Shown here: piece by piece, positions 8,582-16,517 of the stretch | Layout: each line of letters begins with the position of its first letter | How positions within the stretch are numbered: the stretch's first letter is position 1 | Assembly: GCF_025165795.1 (NCBI RefSeq) | Contig: NZ_JAJAGO010000003.1 | Span: 248,001 to 312,000 of the forward strand | DNA length: 64,000 nt | From: Streptomyces gossypii | Lineage (GTDB): Bacteria > Actinomycetota > Actinomycetes > Streptomycetales > Streptomycetaceae | Direction: 5' to 3' | Position numbers and translations under genes: made by a program | Notes under the pieces: model-generated | Seen by the model: only the letters and a program-made list of their open reading frames with translations | Database searches by the model: none | Told to the model about the DNA's origin: nothing

Positions 8582-9400
8582 ATGAGCCGGAAGCCACAGT
8601 CCGGGTCGGGTGGCCGCCGTGGTGTCCTCACCGCGGTGGCCGCCGCCTGCACTCTCTCCGGTACCGCGCTGCTCGCGCTCGGCTTCACTTCGCACGATGA
8701 GCCGCCGCCCGTGCCGAAGACGGCGGAACGCGGACCCGCGGGGCAGCCGGCACCCACCCCGCCGCCCCACAGCAGCCCGTCCCGGGAAGCCACCGCCGTG
8801 CTTCCGGCATCGCCGCCCACAGCCATCGGCATCTCCCGAATCGGGCTCGAAGCCGATGTCACGCGGGTGGCCCTGAACGAGGCCGGGACCATCGCGATGC
8901 CGGGCGACGCCGACGACTCCGGCTGGTACACCGGCTCCCCAGCGCCCGGCACCCGGGGCAACTCCATCCTCGTGGGCCACGTCGACTCCCGCAGCGGACC
9001 GGCCGCCTTCTACGGCCTGGGCGCCGTGGAGGACGGCGACCGCATCACCGTCGAGCGCGCGGACGGACGCACCGTCGCCTACGTCGTCGACGGCTTGCAC
9101 GTGTGGCCCAAGGACGACTTCCCCTCCCAACGGGTCTACGGACCCACCGGCCATCCCCGGCTCACGCTCCTGACCTGCGCGGACTGGGACGATGACGAAG
9201 AGACCTACCGGTCGAACCTTGTCGTCACCGCACATCTGAGGTGCCCGGCGTGCCCGAGGCCCCACCTCGGGGGTGAGGACCGTGCCGGCCAGAAGGACGC
9301 TGACGGTGGTGCCGCCGAGGAAGCCGAGCAGGAGGTTGCGGCGCCACAGGTGCAGACCGACGGTGGTGGCGAGCGCGGGCCCAGTCCCACCTCGCCATGA
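8582..9400 (+). CDS. Class E/F-type sortase with abnormal C-terminal tail
   Basis: A 272-residue transpeptidase: N-terminal membrane segment (GVLTAVAAACTLSGTALLAL), proline-rich linker, then the sortase barrel with catalytic His in VGHVDSRSG, Cys in LTLLTCADWD and Arg in TYRSNLVVTAHL. Family members normally end a few residues after that strand. Here about 50 hydrophilic residues follow, and they are encoded opposite to a fossil of azlD, so the natural stop seems lost. The start at 8582 has GCAGCAGG upstream. Likely partner of the preceding CHRD protein. Confidence 0.82.
   Translation: MSRKPQSGSGGRRGVLTAVAAACTLSGTALLALGFTSHDEPPPVPKTAERGPAGQPAPTPPPHSSPSREATAVLPASPPTAIGISRIGLEADVTRVALNEAGTIAMPGDADDSGWYTGSPAPGTRGNSILVGHVDSRSGPAAFYGLGAVEDGDRITVERADGRTVAYVVDGLHVWPKDDFPSQRVYGPTGHPRLTLLTCADWDDDEETYRSNLVVTAHLRCPACPRPHLGGEDRAGQKDADGGAAEEAEQEVAAPQVQTDGGGERGPSPTSP
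9258..9396 (-). pseudogene. azlD-like transporter fragment (fossil)
   Basis: On the minus strand, about 45 codons read PALATTVGLHLWRRNLLL, then GFLGGTTVSVLLAG, which is the C-terminal part of AzlD-type branched-chain amino acid exporter subunits. There is no start, and the piece lies inside the sortase reading frame on the opposite strand. It is a gene remnant showing a past deletion here. Confidence 0.6.
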
Positions 9401-9431
9401 AGACGATCAAAGCAGAGCGCCGAACCAGGCC

Positions 9432-9460
9432 GCAGACCGGTCCGGGGAAGACCGGTCTGC
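9432..9460. terminator. Hairpin between convergent genes
   Basis: Perfect 10-bp stem GCAGACCGGT / ACCGGTCTGC around a 9-base loop, placed between the end of the sortase gene and the end of the sigma factor gene. Likely a bidirectional terminator. Confidence 0.6.
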
Positions 9461-9508
9461 ACGGGGGTAGCTTCGCGGACCGACGTGCGCGTCGGGGGCC
9501 GTTGGTGT

Positions 9509-10405
9509 TCAGCGCAGGGTGAGCGGGGTCGCGAAGGCGACGTGGGAGAGTTTCTCCGGATTGCGGACGTAGTAGAGGCCGGTGATGCGGGCGTCCTCGA
9601 CACGGATCGCCATGACGCCGTCGATCTCGCCGTCCAGACGGACGAGGAGTGCCGGGTTGGCGTTGACCGCGGTCGGCTCGGCGGTGAGCCTGCCTTCGAA
9701 CTTGCCGATGCCGCCGGCGAACATACGGGCCACCTGCTCAGCGCCCGTGACCGGCCGCAGCGCGGCGTGTTTGATGCCGCCGCCGTCGCTCATCAGGACG
9801 ACCTCGGGGGCGAGCACCTCAAGGAGGGCCTGCGGGTCCCCGGTTTCGATCGCGCGGTGGAACGACTCCAGGACCGCCCGGCCCTCGTGCGAGGAGACCA
9901 CCCGGCGGGGCCGGCGGGCGTCGACGTGCCGGCGGGCGCGGTGGGCGATCTGGCGGACGGCCGCGGGGCTCTTGCCGACGGCCTCGGCGATCTCGTCGTA
10001 GCCGATGTCGAAGACCTCGCGCAGTACGAAGACGGCGCGTTCAGTCGGTGACAGCGTCTCGAGGACGAGCATGAGCGCCATCGACACGCTCTCGGCGAGC
10101 TCGACGTCCTGGGCCACGTCCGGCGTGGTGAGCAGCGGCTCCGGCAGCCAGGGGCCGACGTATGCCTCCTTGCGGCGCTTCACGGTGCGCAGCCGGTTGA
10201 GCGCCTGGCGGGTGGTGATCCGGACCAGGTAGGCGCGCTGGTCGCGCACCTGCCCCCGGTCGGCCCTGACCCATCGCAGCCAGGTCTCCTGGAGGACGTC
10301 TTCGGCGTCGGCGGCCGATCCGAGCATCTCGTAGGCGACGGTGAAGAGCAGGTTGCGGTGGGCGAGGAACACCTCGGTCGCCGGGTCGGTGGCGTCGTCG
10401 CTCAT
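9509..10405 (-). CDS. sigJ: ECF41-type RNA polymerase sigma factor (SigJ-like)
   Basis: A 298-residue sigma factor with sigma-2 (LFTVAYEMLGSAADAEDVLQ), sigma-4 (LSPTERAVFVLREVFDIGYD, HTH to AAVRQIAHRARRHV) and a C-terminal SnoaL-like domain that acts as a built-in regulator in this group. The ECF41 hallmarks are visible: WLPEPL in the inter-domain linker, DGGG in the SnoaL-like part and NPEKL near the end. ECF41 factors have no separate anti-sigma factor. The upstream co-directional FAD oxidoreductase fits the known link of ECF41 genes with oxidoreductases. The start ATG at 10405 begins MSDDATDPATEVF, just before the first sigma helix. Confidence 0.93.
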   Translation of the reverse strand: MSDDATDPATEVFLAHRNLLFTVAYEMLGSAADAEDVLQETWLRWVRADRGQVRDQRAYLVRITTRQALNRLRTVKRRKEAYVGPWLPEPLLTTPDVAQDVELAESVSMALMLVLETLSPTERAVFVLREVFDIGYDEIAEAVGKSPAAVRQIAHRARRHVDARRPRRVVSSHEGRAVLESFHRAIETGDPQALLEVLAPEVVLMSDGGGIKHAALRPVTGAEQVARMFAGGIGKFEGRLTAEPTAVNANPALLVRLDGEIDGVMAIRVEDARITGLYYVRNPEKLSHVAFATPLTLR

Positions 10406-10497
10406 CTCTCGTCCCTTCTCCTCGTCCTCCGCGGTCGGCCCTGGCGGCCGACCGCGTTCGCGTGCGTCTACGGCAAGATCCTCGCAGCACGCGCCGG

Positions 10498-11724
10498 TCA
10501 GACTGCCCGGTCGGCGGCGGCCGGTGCCTCGGTGCGGTCGGCGCGGTCGGCGCGGTCGGTTCGCAGCAGCTGCTGGCGCTTGGCGACACCTCCCGGCATG
10601 CGGTGCAGCTTGAACGAACCGGGCTTGTGCGCCTCTTTGGCCAGGTGCTTGGGGATGCCCTCGCAGACCAACTCCTTGACCCTGGCGCCCAGGCCGTCGT
10701 CGATGTGCAGACCCACCGCGACGTCGGACCTGTTGGCGAACTGGTAGATGCCCGCGCTTCGGCCCAGGCTGATGCACTGGGCGTACATCGACTGGTGGAG
10801 GTCCTCCGGCTGCTCACCCGCGAGTCGGCTGAGCACGGTATCGGCGGCCCGCGCACCCAGCGGCGACGCGTTCAGGCAGCTCATCCGCAGCGGCAGGCCG
10901 GACGGTGCCGCCGAGTCCCCGGCCGCGAGGACGCGCGCGTCGTCCACGCTGGTCAGCGTCTCGTCCGTGAGCAGGCGGCCCACGGCGTCGGTGCTCAGCC
11001 CGCTGCGGGCGGCCAGGTCCGGAACGCCGAAGCCGACGGTCCAGACGGTGACCTCGCTCGGCAGCTCACGGCCGTCGGCGAGCCGCACAGCGTCGCGGGT
11101 CACCGCCGTCACCATCGTGCCGGAGCCGTCGATGACCGTCACGCCGAGCTTGGCCAGCCGCTTCGCAACCGAGCGACGGCCCCGGGTGTGCAGGTACGGG
11201 CCGAGCACACCTCCGCAGACCAGGGTCACCCGGCGGCCGGCCTCCGCCAACTCGGCGGCGGTCTCGATGCCGGCGGGGCCCGCGCCGACCACCGTCACGG
11301 GGGCCGTCGCGGCTGCGGCGTCGAGGACCGGGCGCAGCCGCTGTGCCTCCTCCAGGGTGGCGATCGGGTAGGCGAACTCGGCCGCCCCTGGCACGCTCGA
11401 TCCGGCGCTGCCGCTGCCGACGGCGTAGATCAGGTAGTCGTAGTCGAGCGTGCCGTCGGCTGTCAGCGTCACACTGCGCTCGGCCGCGTCGATCCGGGTG
11501 ACGGAGTCGACCATCAGCCGGACGCCCTCGGCCAGGACGTCCTGGTAGGCGATGATCGCGTCGTCCGACCCGCCCACCAGCTGGTGCAGGCGGACCCGGT
11601 GGACCAAGTCCGGGCGCGGGTTGATCAGCGTCACGGTCACGTCGTCGCGCAGCGTCAGCCGGTTGGCGGCCATCACACCCGCGTATCCGCCACCGATCAC
11701 GACCACATGCGTGTTCCCAGCCAT
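10498..11724 (-). CDS. FAD-dependent NAD(P)H oxidoreductase (NDH-2-like fold)
   Basis: A 408-residue flavoprotein with an N-terminal FAD-binding Rossmann motif (VVVIGGGYAGVMAANRL), a second nucleotide motif near the middle (VTVVGAGPAGIETAAELA) for NAD(P)H, and the C-terminal FAD contact VLAAGDSAAPSG. The layout matches type II NADH dehydrogenase or pyridine-nucleotide disulfide family enzymes without a redox-active Cys pair. It lies 92 bases upstream of the ECF41 sigma factor on the same strand and is probably its target or co-transcribed partner. The start is preceded by GGAGGAGG. Substrate unknown. Confidence 0.88.
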   Translation of the reverse strand: MAGNTHVVVIGGGYAGVMAANRLTLRDDVTVTLINPRPDLVHRVRLHQLVGGSDDAIIAYQDVLAEGVRLMVDSVTRIDAAERSVTLTADGTLDYDYLIYAVGSGSAGSSVPGAAEFAYPIATLEEAQRLRPVLDAAAATAPVTVVGAGPAGIETAAELAEAGRRVTLVCGGVLGPYLHTRGRRSVAKRLAKLGVTVIDGSGTMVTAVTRDAVRLADGRELPSEVTVWTVGFGVPDLAARSGLSTDAVGRLLTDETLTSVDDARVLAAGDSAAPSGLPLRMSCLNASPLGARAADTVLSRLAGEQPEDLHQSMYAQCISLGRSAGIYQFANRSDVAVGLHIDDGLGARVKELVCEGIPKHLAKEAHKPGSFKLHRMPGGVAKRQQLLRTDRADRADRTEAPAAADRAV

Positions 11725-11834
11725 AGTGCCTCCTCCGATTCCAGGTGTTCGGCCTCAAGACACCGCGCCGTCGGTCGCTGTGACAGGACGTGAGTCAGGT
11801 CACTTCACGGGAGGGGAGGGGGCTCGGCTGGAGC

Positions 11835-12001
11835 GGTGTCCTCGTCGGTCTGCACCAGCTGGGCGATCACGGCGCCCGGATCCTGCCGGCCGGGGTCAGC
11901 AGCGTCATCGCGCGCCGGTGGCGCACTGAACTCGTGCTGCCCCGGCGCACGATCTGCTGCAGTCGCTGCCCCTCCTGGCCGGTCAGGCTGCGCACACGAA
12001 C
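11835..12001 (-). mobile_element. IS630-family transposase fragment (N-terminal fossil)
   Basis: About 55 codons on the minus strand read VRVRSLTGQEGQRLQQIVRR and SVRHRRAMTLL, then shift frame to VIAQLVQTDEDT. This is the start of the helix-turn-helix region of IS630-type transposases. It is frameshifted and truncated, with no catalytic DDE part. Confidence 0.6.
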
Positions 12002-12003
12002 AA

Positions 12004-12038
12004 CGAAGGCCCCGGCCGCTGAGCGGTCGGGGCCTTCG
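12004..12038. terminator. Orphan copy of the tRNA-Ser-type terminator hairpin
   Basis: Stem CGAAGGCCCCG / CGGGGCCTTCG. Bases 12001-12049 are identical to 18641-18689 beside the second attachment scar, but the tRNA half that follows there is missing here. It sits at the end of the MFS gene and against the IS630 fossil, and probably remains from a deletion. Confidence 0.65.
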
Positions 12039-12062
12039 TGACAGCCCGGCCGTCTCCCGGCG

Positions 12063-13673
12063 TCACCGCCCTGTACCGACGGGCTGGGCATCCGGATCAA
12101 CCGGTGGCGCGACGTCGTCGGCGGCGGACCTCCCGCGCACCAGTACCACGGCGACGAGCGCGGTCGCGGCGGCGAGGAGGGCGGCGCCCACGCCCGCGTA
12201 AGTCTGCATGCCGTGGGTCACGGCGTCGCGAACCGCGTCGAGGAGGGCCGTGCCCCGGTCGTCGAGTGCGTCAGCCTCGGCCATGCCGTCGTGGATGCTG
12301 GACCGCGCGGTGTCTGCCGTCGCGTCGGGCACCTCGGTCGGCATGCTGCCTGACAGCGAGTCGCGGTAGACGAGGACGCTGATCGCGCCGCCGGCCGCCA
12401 CGCCGAGGGCCGTGCCGAGTTCTCCTCCCAGTTCCTGCGCGGCGGCGGCCGAACCGGTCTGCTCCTCCGGCGCGCTGGAGATGATCAGATCGCCGAGCAG
12501 CGCCAGCGCCGCGCCGTGGCCGAGGGCGACGACCGACAGCGCGGCCACCACCGGCACCAGCGCCCCGCCCGTGGCGGCGAGGACGAGCAGCGCCGAGCCG
12601 AGCGCGGCGACGGCGAGCCCGGCCGTGACGACGGTCACCGGGCGGAACCGCTGGGCCAGCGCCGGCGCGAGCATCGCGCCGGTGATGTTCACGACGATGT
12701 AGGGGAGCGTCCACAGGCCGGCCTGCAACGGTGACAGGCCCGCCACCCACTGCAGGTACTGGGTGAACAGATAGAAGACGCCGACCGCGCCGATGCCGAC
12801 GATCAGCAGCGTCGCCAGCGACGCGGTCAGCCGGCGGTCGCGGAGCAGGGCGAGGTCGAACAGGGGGTCGCGCAGCCGCCGTTGCCGTCGGACGAAGACG
12901 GTCAGCACGACGAGTCCGGCGGCGACGACCGCGAGGTACGGCCAAGCCGCCCCGCTGCCGCTCTCCTGTCCGGCGGCGAGTTCCTGCAGGCCGTAGACCA
13001 CGGCGAGCATCCCGGCCACGGACAGTCCGACGCTCACCGCGTCCAGTCCGGCGGCGGTCCGCTCCCGTCGTTCGGGGAGCAGCGAGCCGCCCACGAGCAG
13101 CAGCAGGATCATCGGCGGGATGTTGATGAGGAACACCGAGCCCCACCAGAAGAACTCCAGTAGTATCCCGCCGAGGAGCGGGCCGATCGCGCCGCCGACG
13201 GCGAAGGCGCTGAACATGACCGCGATCGCCATCCGGCGCTGCTGGTCGTCGCGGAACATGGTCCGCAGCAGCGAGATCAGCGACGGCATCAGGGTGGCGC
13301 CGGCGATTCCCAGCAGGGCGCGGACGGCGATCAGCATGTCCGCGTTGACCGAGAACGCGGCGACGGCGGACAGGGCGGCGAACGCGACGGACCCGGTCAG
13401 CAGCAGCCGGCGGGGGCCGACGCGGTCACCGAGACGTCCCATGGTGACCAGGAATCCGGCGATCAGGAATCCGTAGACATGCACGATCCACAGTGACTGG
13501 GTCGCGCTGGGCTGGAGATCCGCGCTGAGGGTGGGCAGCGCGAAGAACAGCACCGTCAGATCGGTGGACAGCACCATCATCGGCAGCACCAGCAGCACCA
13601 GGCCCGCCCACTCCCGTCGGGTGGCGCGCGGCGGCGCGTCGCGCGTATCGCCCGTTCCGTCATGCGAGGTCAT
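12063..13673 (-). CDS. MFS efflux transporter, DHA2 (14-TM) family
   Basis: A 536-residue membrane protein with about 14 hydrophobic segments. It shows the family motifs: DLTVLFFALPTLSADL in TM1, GRLGDRVGPRRLLL between TM2 and TM3 (motif A) and GGAIGPLLGGILLE in TM5 (motif C of drug-proton antiporters). Members such as SmvA and QacA export cationic drugs and dyes with proton influx. It is divergent from a TetR gene with a clear palindrome between them, so it is very likely repressed by that protein and induced by its substrates. Confidence 0.9.
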   Translation of the reverse strand: MTSHDGTGDTRDAPPRATRREWAGLVLLVLPMMVLSTDLTVLFFALPTLSADLQPSATQSLWIVHVYGFLIAGFLVTMGRLGDRVGPRRLLLTGSVAFAALSAVAAFSVNADMLIAVRALLGIAGATLMPSLISLLRTMFRDDQQRRMAIAVMFSAFAVGGAIGPLLGGILLEFFWWGSVFLINIPPMILLLLVGGSLLPERRERTAAGLDAVSVGLSVAGMLAVVYGLQELAAGQESGSGAAWPYLAVVAAGLVVLTVFVRRQRRLRDPLFDLALLRDRRLTASLATLLIVGIGAVGVFYLFTQYLQWVAGLSPLQAGLWTLPYIVVNITGAMLAPALAQRFRPVTVVTAGLAVAALGSALLVLAATGGALVPVVAALSVVALGHGAALALLGDLIISSAPEEQTGSAAAAQELGGELGTALGVAAGGAISVLVYRDSLSGSMPTEVPDATADTARSSIHDGMAEADALDDRGTALLDAVRDAVTHGMQTYAGVGAALLAAATALVAVVLVRGRSAADDVAPPVDPDAQPVGTGR

Positions 13674-13695
13674 CGGGTCCGGCCTCCTCGTGGAA

Positions 13696-13718
13696 TTACA
13701 TTACGGCTTGTAACGTAA
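13696..13718. promoter_or_regulatory. TetR operator
   Basis: A 23-bp imperfect palindrome with half-sites TTAC-N-TTAC and GTAA-N-GTAA, in the 66-base gap between the divergent MFS and TetR starts. AT-rich against the local background. Position and form fit auto-repression and repression of the efflux gene. Confidence 0.75.
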
Positions 13719-13739
13719 CGATAAGATAGCCTTGCCCGT

Positions 13740-14438
13740 ATGTCCAAGGCCCACGGCTCACGGAACGGAGGCGCCCCCGGCCGCCCCCGGGACGCCCACA
13801 TCGACGCCGCCGTTCTCGCCGCCACCCTGGAGGTGCTGGACGAGAAGGGATACGCCGGGCTGTCCCTGGAGGAGGTCGCCGGCCGCGCCGGGACCTCGCG
13901 GCCGACGATCTACCGCCGGTGGGCAGGCCGCGCCCCGCTGGTGCTGGCCGCCATCGCCGCCCGGCTGGACGTGCCCGCCCCGCCGGATTCCGGCTGCACC
14001 CTGTGCGACCTCGCGGAGAGTTTCAACGTCTTCCTCGCCGCCTACCGCACGATCCGGCCGGACGTGCTCGCCTCCCTCTACAGCGACTGCGCGCGCGATC
14101 CGGAGCTGCGGGACTGCTTTCTGGGGACCCTCATCGAACCGTCTCGCCGGGCCGTCGGCCGCACCCTCGACCAGGCCATCGCCCGCGGCGACCTGCGCGC
14201 CGAGACCGACCGCGAGCAACTGCTCGACCTCCTCGGTGCACTGGTGCACTACCGCGCGCTGTTCGGCCGCGAGCATCTGACCGACAGCGAGGCCGAACGT
14301 GCCATCCAGACCCTGCTGCGGGGGGTCGCCGTGGACTATCCCGCGCTCGTCGCCCACAGCCAGGCGCTGGAACTGGAGCACGCGGCCCCGCACGGCGACC
14401 ACGGCGAACACGGCGACCACGGCGACCGTACGGCGTAG
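13740..14438 (+). CDS. TetR family repressor of the adjacent efflux gene
   Basis: A 232-residue TetR protein. The N-terminal helix-turn-helix is canonical (GLSLEEVAGRAGTSRPTIYR, then RWAGRAPLV), followed by a ligand-binding helical domain. The C-terminus is unusual: an acidic, His-rich repeat (HGDHGEHGDHGD) that might bind metal or be harmless low-complexity sequence. It is divergent from the MFS gene with the palindrome at 13696-13718 between them; this supports control of the transporter. Ligand unknown. Confidence 0.9.
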   Translation: MSKAHGSRNGGAPGRPRDAHIDAAVLAATLEVLDEKGYAGLSLEEVAGRAGTSRPTIYRRWAGRAPLVLAAIAARLDVPAPPDSGCTLCDLAESFNVFLAAYRTIRPDVLASLYSDCARDPELRDCFLGTLIEPSRRAVGRTLDQAIARGDLRAETDREQLLDLLGALVHYRALFGREHLTDSEAERAIQTLLRGVAVDYPALVAHSQALELEHAAPHGDHGEHGDHGDRTA

Positions 14439-14468
14439 CGCCGCCTCCACACGGCGCCGGGCAGCCCG

Positions 14469-14690
14469 TCACCCGAAGCGGGCGGGGTCCCCGGCGCCGT
14501 AGCGGATGATCTCGGGATCGCGCTGGGAGAAGTCGACCACGGTGGTCGGCTCGGTGCGCGCGTCGCCGAGTCCAGGACGGCGTTCACCACGTGGTCGAGG
14601 CGTTCCTTGATCTCCCAGCCGTCGGTGGGCGGCTCCTTCTCGCCGGGGAGCAGCAGAGCGTCGCGTGCGGACAGCTCATGCGACGGTACG
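14469..14690 (-). pseudogene. Sua5/YrdC-type threonylcarbamoyl-AMP synthase fragment
   Basis: The minus strand encodes VPSHELSARDALLLPGE and GWEIKERLDHVVNAVLDS, then, after a one-base shift, DARTEPTTVVDFSQRDPE and the end YGAGDPARFG. This is the C-terminal region I would expect of a Sua5/YrdC-type protein. The N-terminal two thirds are absent. A fossil lying just left of the first attachment scar. Confidence 0.6.
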
Positions 14691-14785
14691 GCCGTGAGCG
14701 GCCACGGTGTGCAGCGTCTGTCGCAGCGCGCTGAGCACCGGTAGGCAACGCTCGAGCTCCGACGACAACCGCAACCACGGGACGA

Positions 14786-14820
14786 CGTAGACCCCGGCCG
14801 CTGAGCGGTCGGGGTCTACG
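14786..14820 (-). terminator. tRNA-Ser-type terminator, copy A
   Basis: Stem CGTAGACCCCG / CGGGGTCTACG. It follows the 3' end of the tRNA half at 14842-14893 when read on the minus strand. The arms differ from copies B, C and D, but the changes are paired, so the stem is preserved. Confidence 0.75.
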
Positions 14821-14841
14821 TTCAGCCCGGTGAGGCTGGGC

Positions 14842-14893
14842 GGAGGATAGGGCATTCGAACCCCTGAGGAGTTGCCCCCAACACGCTTTCCAA
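14842..14893 (-). repeat. Attachment-site scar A: 3' half of tRNA-Ser(GGA)
   Basis: Read on the minus strand, this holds the anticodon loop TTGGAAA, the variable arm, the T arm and the acceptor end of tRNA-Ser(GGA), with no 5' half. One base of the T loop region differs from the other copies (GCATTCG in place of GGATTCG, plus strand). On the plus-strand right side, direct GCAACC repeats (14992-15015) resemble integrase arm-binding sites. Confidence 0.8.
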
Positions 14894-15028
14894 ATGTTCG
14901 TACGGGGGGGCCGGGTGGGTTCGCAGGCGTTCTGACCCGCGATGGAGTGGGGGTGGTCGGGACTTCTGGACAATGCCGTACGCAGGTGAACGCAACCAGA
15001 ACTGCAACCACGGCAACTCAACCTCTGC

Positions 15029-16450
15029 TCACGCTCTGCGCCAGGCGCTGAGCAGTTCCTCGGGGCCGTACGCCGCATGAAGCCCAGTACAGCTGGTCCC
15101 GTTGCGGGAAACTGCCACGAGCGGCACAGGCTCGTCGGTGATCGCTGCCCTGTGCTTGTGCAGCGCGGCAAGGTCGTGGTTGTCGAACGCGGAGGTCTCC
15201 AGCCACTTGACCGAGCCGAGGAAGAGCAAGTGCTTGGCCACCGGCTGCCGGTCGGCGCCCACGAGGTCGATTTCGATGTCGTTGCTTCGGGTCCAGTACC
15301 CGCCGATCGCCGGGGCGGCGGGCAGGAGATCGTCCGGCAGGAGACGGGCGAGGGATTCCCGGACCAGGGGCTCGATCGCGCGGCCCCGCCAGCTCGTCCA
15401 CTGCTCCTTGATCCGGCTCAGAGTGAGATCTCCTCTCATGCGCTCGATCTCCGCCATGTGCGGATCCAGAAACGCGAGCCAGAACCGCAGGTAGGGGTCT
15501 GCCACTCGGTAGCGGCGCTCTTTCGACGGGCGAAGTGAGAGGGGCAGTTCGGCTGCCACCACCCGTTTCTCGGTCAGGACGTCCGTGGCCCGGGTGAGCG
15601 TCGTGTGGGCGATGCCGCCGGCGGCGCGCGCGATGTTGGTAAAGGTTCGTTCTCCGGCTCCGATCGCCCGTAGGACTTCCCTGCTCATCGCCTGCGGTGG
15701 AAACTCTGCGGCCAGCGAACGTTCGGCGGATACCAGCAGCGCTGAGATCGGGTTGTCGAGCGAGTCGCGGAGGAATTCCCAGACGTCCGCTCCGGCCCGC
15801 CACTCCGCGCAGATCAGCGGAAGGCCGCCTGTGATCAGGGTGGCGTCGAAGGCGACCGCCGGCGACAGGTCGAGCATCTCGCCGATGTCGGCAGGGTTCA
15901 GCGGACCCACGACCATCTCCCGGCCGCGCTGGTGGAAGGGGCGGTCGTAGCTGTTCAGCGCCTCCATCATCGAGAGGTCGGATCCGACCAGGAGGAGGAG
16001 TACGGGCTTGCGGCTGAGCACGCGGTCCCAGGCCCGCTGGAGCATGCCCTCGAAGGCGTCGATGCGGTCCATCAGATACGGAACCTCGTCGATGACGACC
16101 ACGCTCGGGCTGTCGTCGGGAAGGATCTCCGCCAGAAGCCGGAATGCCGCGTTCCACTGCTCCGGGGTCTCCTCCGAGAACAGTTCCCGCTCCGGCAGGG
16201 TGGATCTGGCGACGGCGTCGAGCAACTCGGTCAGTTCGTCCTCCGCCGTGCCGCCTGCCGCGGTGAAGAAGAGGTTCGGCGTCTCGGTGCGCCGGAGGAA
16301 CTCCTCGACGAGGCTGGACTTGCCGACCCGCCGCCTTCCCCGCATGAGGACGCACTGCCCCGGTTTCGCTGACCCGGCGGCATCGTGAACCGTTTGAAGG
16401 GCGTTGCGGAGCACGTTCAGCTCTCGGTCCCGCCCGATGAAGCCGCGCAT
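15029..16450 (-). CDS. AAA ATPase, archaeal-type (DUF234) family
   Basis: A 473-residue P-loop ATPase. It has a Walker A motif GRRRVGKSSLVEEFL near residue 40, Walker B SVVVIDEVPYLMD near 115, a sensor-like LLLLVGSDLSMME, a winged-helix region (RTFTNIARAAGGIAHTTLT) and a C-terminal domain with D ... ExD residues (SNDIEIDLVG) like the nuclease-like DUF234 domain. Such ATPases are common in archaea and actinomycete accessory DNA; their function is unclear. The start ATG at 16450 has GCAGGAG upstream. A perfect palindrome lies 22 bases upstream of the start. Confidence 0.85.
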   Translation of the reverse strand: MRGFIGRDRELNVLRNALQTVHDAAGSAKPGQCVLMRGRRRVGKSSLVEEFLRRTETPNLFFTAAGGTAEDELTELLDAVARSTLPERELFSEETPEQWNAAFRLLAEILPDDSPSVVVIDEVPYLMDRIDAFEGMLQRAWDRVLSRKPVLLLLVGSDLSMMEALNSYDRPFHQRGREMVVGPLNPADIGEMLDLSPAVAFDATLITGGLPLICAEWRAGADVWEFLRDSLDNPISALLVSAERSLAAEFPPQAMSREVLRAIGAGERTFTNIARAAGGIAHTTLTRATDVLTEKRVVAAELPLSLRPSKERRYRVADPYLRFWLAFLDPHMAEIERMRGDLTLSRIKEQWTSWRGRAIEPLVRESLARLLPDDLLPAAPAIGGYWTRSNDIEIDLVGADRQPVAKHLLFLGSVKWLETSAFDNHDLAALHKHRAAITDEPVPLVAVSRNGTSCTGLHAAYGPEELLSAWRRA

Positions 16451-16471
16451 GGAAACACACTCCTGCAGAAG

Positions 16472-16510
16472 ATGGTATCGATAGAGATACTATCGCTATC
16501 GATACCATCG
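16472..16510. promoter_or_regulatory. Perfect palindrome upstream of the AAA ATPase
   Basis: Arms of 14 bp (GATGGTATCGATAG and CTATCGATACCATC) around an 11-base centre that itself repeats the ATACTATCG half-site. It is strikingly AT-rich for this DNA and lies 22 bases before the ATPase start, so it is probably an operator overlapping the promoter. Confidence 0.65.
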
Positions 16511-16517
16511 TGGTTCT

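Noticed and set aside
12001..12049. Fifth attachment scar
   Set aside because: Only the terminator hairpin is present; the tRNA half that defines the other scars is absent.
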